This document shows positions 7,385 to 8,573 of a stretch of 8,573 bases of DNA, in pieces (positions within the stretch are counted from its first letter, which is position 1; the number at the start of each line of letters is the position of its first letter). The stretch is taken from positions 1 to 8,573 of the forward strand of contig QGVC01000141.1 in the NCBI GenBank assembly GCA_003242645.1, in the 5' to 3' direction. A program made the position numbers and the translations under genes. The notes beneath the pieces are model-generated. The model made no database searches. It was not told where the DNA came from and worked only from the letters and a program-made list of their open reading frames with translations. The DNA comes from Pseudomonadota bacterium. Lineage in GTDB: Bacteria; Pseudomonadota; Alphaproteobacteria; Rhizobiales; Hyphomicrobiaceae.

Positions 7385-7504
7385 ATGCTGATCTTGGAGG
7401 GCTGCAAGGAAAGGAGCGCCCTATCGGTAGTGCATTTTCTCCGGGGAAGGCCTTTCCAAATGCTGAAAGATCGGAAAGGCCGGCGGTTGACCGGAGGTGG
7501 TTGA
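7385..7504 (+). CDS. Possible 39-residue leaderless upstream ORF
   Basis: An ATG at 7385 lies 8 bases past the -10 candidate, exactly where transcription would be expected to start, and opens a 39-codon frame beginning MLILEGCKERSALSVVHFLR. It ends at TGA 7502-7504, directly before the ribosome site and ATG (7513) of the DUF35 gene. There is no Shine-Dalgarno, so translation would need a leaderless mRNA. The frame runs through the inverted repeat 7449-7481. The peptide is basic and matches no family I know. It may be coincidence. Confidence 0.18.
   Translation: MLILEGCKERSALSVVHFLRGRPFQMLKDRKGRRLTGGG
7449..7481. repeat. Perfect 9-bp inverted repeat in the DUF35 gene leader
   Basis: GGCCTTTCC (7449-7457) and GGAAAGGCC (7473-7481) are exact reverse complements with a 15-base spacer. 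The left arm overlaps a second local near-palindrome, GGAAGGCCTTTCC (7445-7457). The repeat ends 31 bases before the ATG at 7513 and lies downstream of the promoter candidate. It could be an IclR-family operator acting as a roadblock, or an mRNA stem-loop above the ribosome site. The TTTCC/GGAAA cores recall the E. coli IclR half-site, but in the opposite arrangement, so I do not claim a match. Confidence 0.6.
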
Positions 7505-7512
7505 GGAAACGC

Positions 7513-7899
7513 ATGATACTCAAAGAAGCGCCAGGTCCTGGCCCTGAGCAGGAGTTCCGCTCATATCTATCTGAGGGACGGTTCATGATTCAACGGAGCC
7601 GGTCCTCGGGGCGTTACGTCTTTTTTCCGCGGGTTGCTGAACCGGGAAGCGGTCGGAGCGATTTGGAATGGGTCGAAGCGTCCGGTTTCGGGACGGTCTA
7701 TTCGATCACTGTAAATCGTACCCGGGAAGGATCTTACAACATTGCCCTTATAGAGCTTGACGAGGGCCCGCGATTGATGAGTCGCGTTGAGGGCGTCGAG
7801 ACGGTGCCGATCGGCACGCGAGTAAAGGCCCGCATTACCGAAATAGATGGCGAGCCCGCAGTCGTTTTCGACGTCGTCAGGGAAGGGGGTGCCGCATGA
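7513..7899 (+). CDS. DUF35 OB-fold protein with a cysteine-free zinc ribbon remnant
   Basis: This 128-residue small partner subunit of thiolase-like enzymes belongs to the Zn-ribbon/OB-fold DUF35 type. The N-terminal ribbon region reads RFMIQRSRSSGRYVFFPRV (23-41), then AEPGSGRSDLEWVEASGFG (42-60), normally CxxC...CxxC. Here the four ligand positions are Ser29, Ser32, Glu43 and Ser46, so zinc binding should be lost. The OB part (about 58-124) keeps GFGTVYSITVNRT, YNIALIELDEGPRLMSRVEG and GTRVKARI, all typical. I chose ATG 7513 because AGGA (7504-7507) is 5 bases away; a TTG at 7501 has its GGAGG too close. Its stop overlaps the thiolase-like gene by 4 bases (ATGA), which points to a stable complex. 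Known relatives include BbsA of benzoylsuccinyl-CoA thiolase, the DUF35 domain of ChsH2 needed by the Ltp2 aldolase, and the bridging protein of the archaeal thiolase/HMG-CoA synthase complex. Confidence 0.85.
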   Translation: MILKEAPGPGPEQEFRSYLSEGRFMIQRSRSSGRYVFFPRVAEPGSGRSDLEWVEASGFGTVYSITVNRTREGSYNIALIELDEGPRLMSRVEGVETVPIGTRVKARITEIDGEPAVVFDVVREGGAA

Positions 7900-8573
7900 G
7901 CGGTAATTCCATCCGCGGGCGTACCGCAATAGTAGGTATAGGCGGTGCAGGTTGGGGCGAGGCGCCAGGCCGCACGGCGATCGAGCTCCTAGCAGATGCC
8001 GCGCTTGCCGCCATCGAAGATGCCGGTTTGGAGCTGAAGGATATCGACGGACTTTGCGCTGCAACAAGTGTGCACGCGTTTCCGACGCTCTCCGTCGCGG
8101 AGTATCTCGGTATTAAGCCGACATTTTTCGATGGTACGAACATCGGTGGGTCGTCTTTCGTGATGCACTTGCTGCAGGCGGCGCTTGCGCTCGACGCTGG
8201 GCTCTGCAATGCGGTGCTTATTTGTTACGGCTCGAACCAGCGGACGGCGGGCGGCCGTCTCATCTCCATGAGTGAGCCGCAATGGCATGAAAAGCCTTAC
8301 AAGCCGCGGCACCCAATAACCTCATATGCACTGGCTGCCCAACGCCATATGTACGAGTTTGGCACGACGCGCGAGATGCTAGCGGATATTGCCGTGGCTG
8401 CGCGGCGGTGGGCAAATCTTAATCCAAATGCCTTCGCTCGGGGACCTCTTACCCGAGAGGATGTACTCAATTCGCGTATGGTGAGCGATCCCTTGACGAG
8501 TCGCGATTGCTGTCTCGTCACGGATGGGGGCGCCGCTTGTGTAATGGTCCGAGCGGACCGCGCCAAGAGCTTG
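7896..8573 (+). CDS. Thiolase-like (SCP2/lipid-transfer type) protein, partial, lacking the nucleophilic Cys
   Basis: The first 226 residues of a thiolase-superfamily protein run to the right edge without a stop. The N-terminal thiolase half is clear: RTAIVGIGGAGWGEAPGRTA (9-28), LLADAALAAIEDAGLELKDI (31-50), DGLCAA (51-56), VAEYLGI (67-73), LCNAVLICYGSNQ (103-115), FGTTREMLADIAVAARRWAN (155-174) and SDPLTSRDCCLVTDGGAACV (197-216). Thiolases carry their acylated Cys in NxCxxGSS near residue 85. This protein reads DGTNIGGSSF (79-88), with Asn82 or its neighbours at that place and no Cys between residues 54 and 104. Thus acyl transfer through Cys is unlikely, and C-C cleavage or aldol chemistry as in Ltp2-type enzymes is possible (inference). 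The C-terminal half, with the other catalytic residues, is outside the window. AAGGGGG (7883-7889) is 6 bases from the ATG, and the start overlaps the DUF35 stop. Confidence 0.85.
   Translation, partial: MSGNSIRGRTAIVGIGGAGWGEAPGRTAIELLADAALAAIEDAGLELKDIDGLCAATSVHAFPTLSVAEYLGIKPTFFDGTNIGGSSFVMHLLQAALALDAGLCNAVLICYGSNQRTAGGRLISMSEPQWHEKPYKPRHPITSYALAAQRHMYEFGTTREMLADIAVAARRWANLNPNAFARGPLTREDVLNSRMVSDPLTSRDCCLVTDGGAACVMVRADRAKSL

Larger units (their letters stand above)
7281..7512. promoter_or_regulatory. Divergent control region between iclR and the DUF35 gene
   Basis: This 232-bp AT-richer region separates the two transcription units. Near iclR there are short palindromes, ATTGCAAT (7292-7299) and ATGTAACAT with a central odd base (7312-7320), that could sit within an operator. 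A plus-strand promoter candidate lies at 7349-7377 and a large inverted repeat at 7449-7481. I could not find a convincing minus-strand promoter for iclR. TATGTT and TACATT (7321-7311 on the minus strand) match -10 at 4 of 6 each but lack a -35. Confidence 0.5.

Noticed and set aside
7398..7422. Small inverted repeat AGGGC/GCCCT in the divergent region
   Set aside because: Only 5 bp with a 15-base loop, expected by chance.
7501..7503. TTG start for the DUF35 gene
   Set aside because: GGAGG is only 3 bases away, whereas the ATG at 7513 has AGGA at 5 bases and starts where homologues usually do.
1..8573. Mobile elements, CRISPR arrays, tRNA or rRNA
   Set aside because: No transposase, integrase, spaced direct repeats, cloverleaf or rRNA-like sequence was seen on either strand.

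Overview
The window looks like a chromosomal catabolic gene cluster from a moderately GC-rich proteobacterium. Alphaproteobacteria of the Bradyrhizobium/Hyphomicrobiales type are the best guess. The pointers are a LIV-type (HAAT) ABC transporter with permease and ATPase fused in one chain, an IclR regulator, and small-molecule CoA-type enzymes packed with overlapping stop/start codons. I infer the taxon from gene style, not from any marker gene. I see no mobile element, tRNA, rRNA or CRISPR array.

Layout. The minus strand carries one long collinear run, read right to left: iclR-type regulator (7280-6471), periplasmic solute-binding protein livK (6343-5192), permease livH (5116-4247), fused permease-ATPase livM-livG (4234-2531), ATPase livF (2534-1824), a long-form 'cyclase family' metal-dependent hydrolase (1807-767) and an AtuA/DUF1446 family protein (751 to beyond the left edge). 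From livH onward the gaps are 12, -4, 16 and 15 bases, so these genes form one operon. A 75-base gap with a perfect 9-bp hairpin separates livK from livH. The plus strand, divergent from iclR, carries a DUF35 OB-fold protein (7513-7899) and a thiolase-like protein (7896 to beyond the right edge), which overlap by 4 bases. The 232-bp divergent region between the two units holds a plausible sigma70-like promoter and a perfect inverted repeat.

How the parts may work together (inference). An unknown, probably organic-acid, substrate is caught by LivK and imported by LivH/LivM-LivG/LivF. It is then processed by the hydrolase and the AtuA-like protein, with a CoA-ester carbon-carbon bond step by the thiolase-like/DUF35 pair, under IclR control. 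No gene here fixes the substrate.

The most unusual feature is the DUF35/thiolase-like pair. The DUF35 protein has lost all four cysteines of its zinc ribbon, and the thiolase-like protein lacks the N-terminal nucleophilic cysteine. This suggests a non-thiolase reaction such as (retro)aldol chemistry. Two possible very short leader ORFs, one ahead of livK and one ahead of the DUF35 gene, are also recorded, with low confidence.
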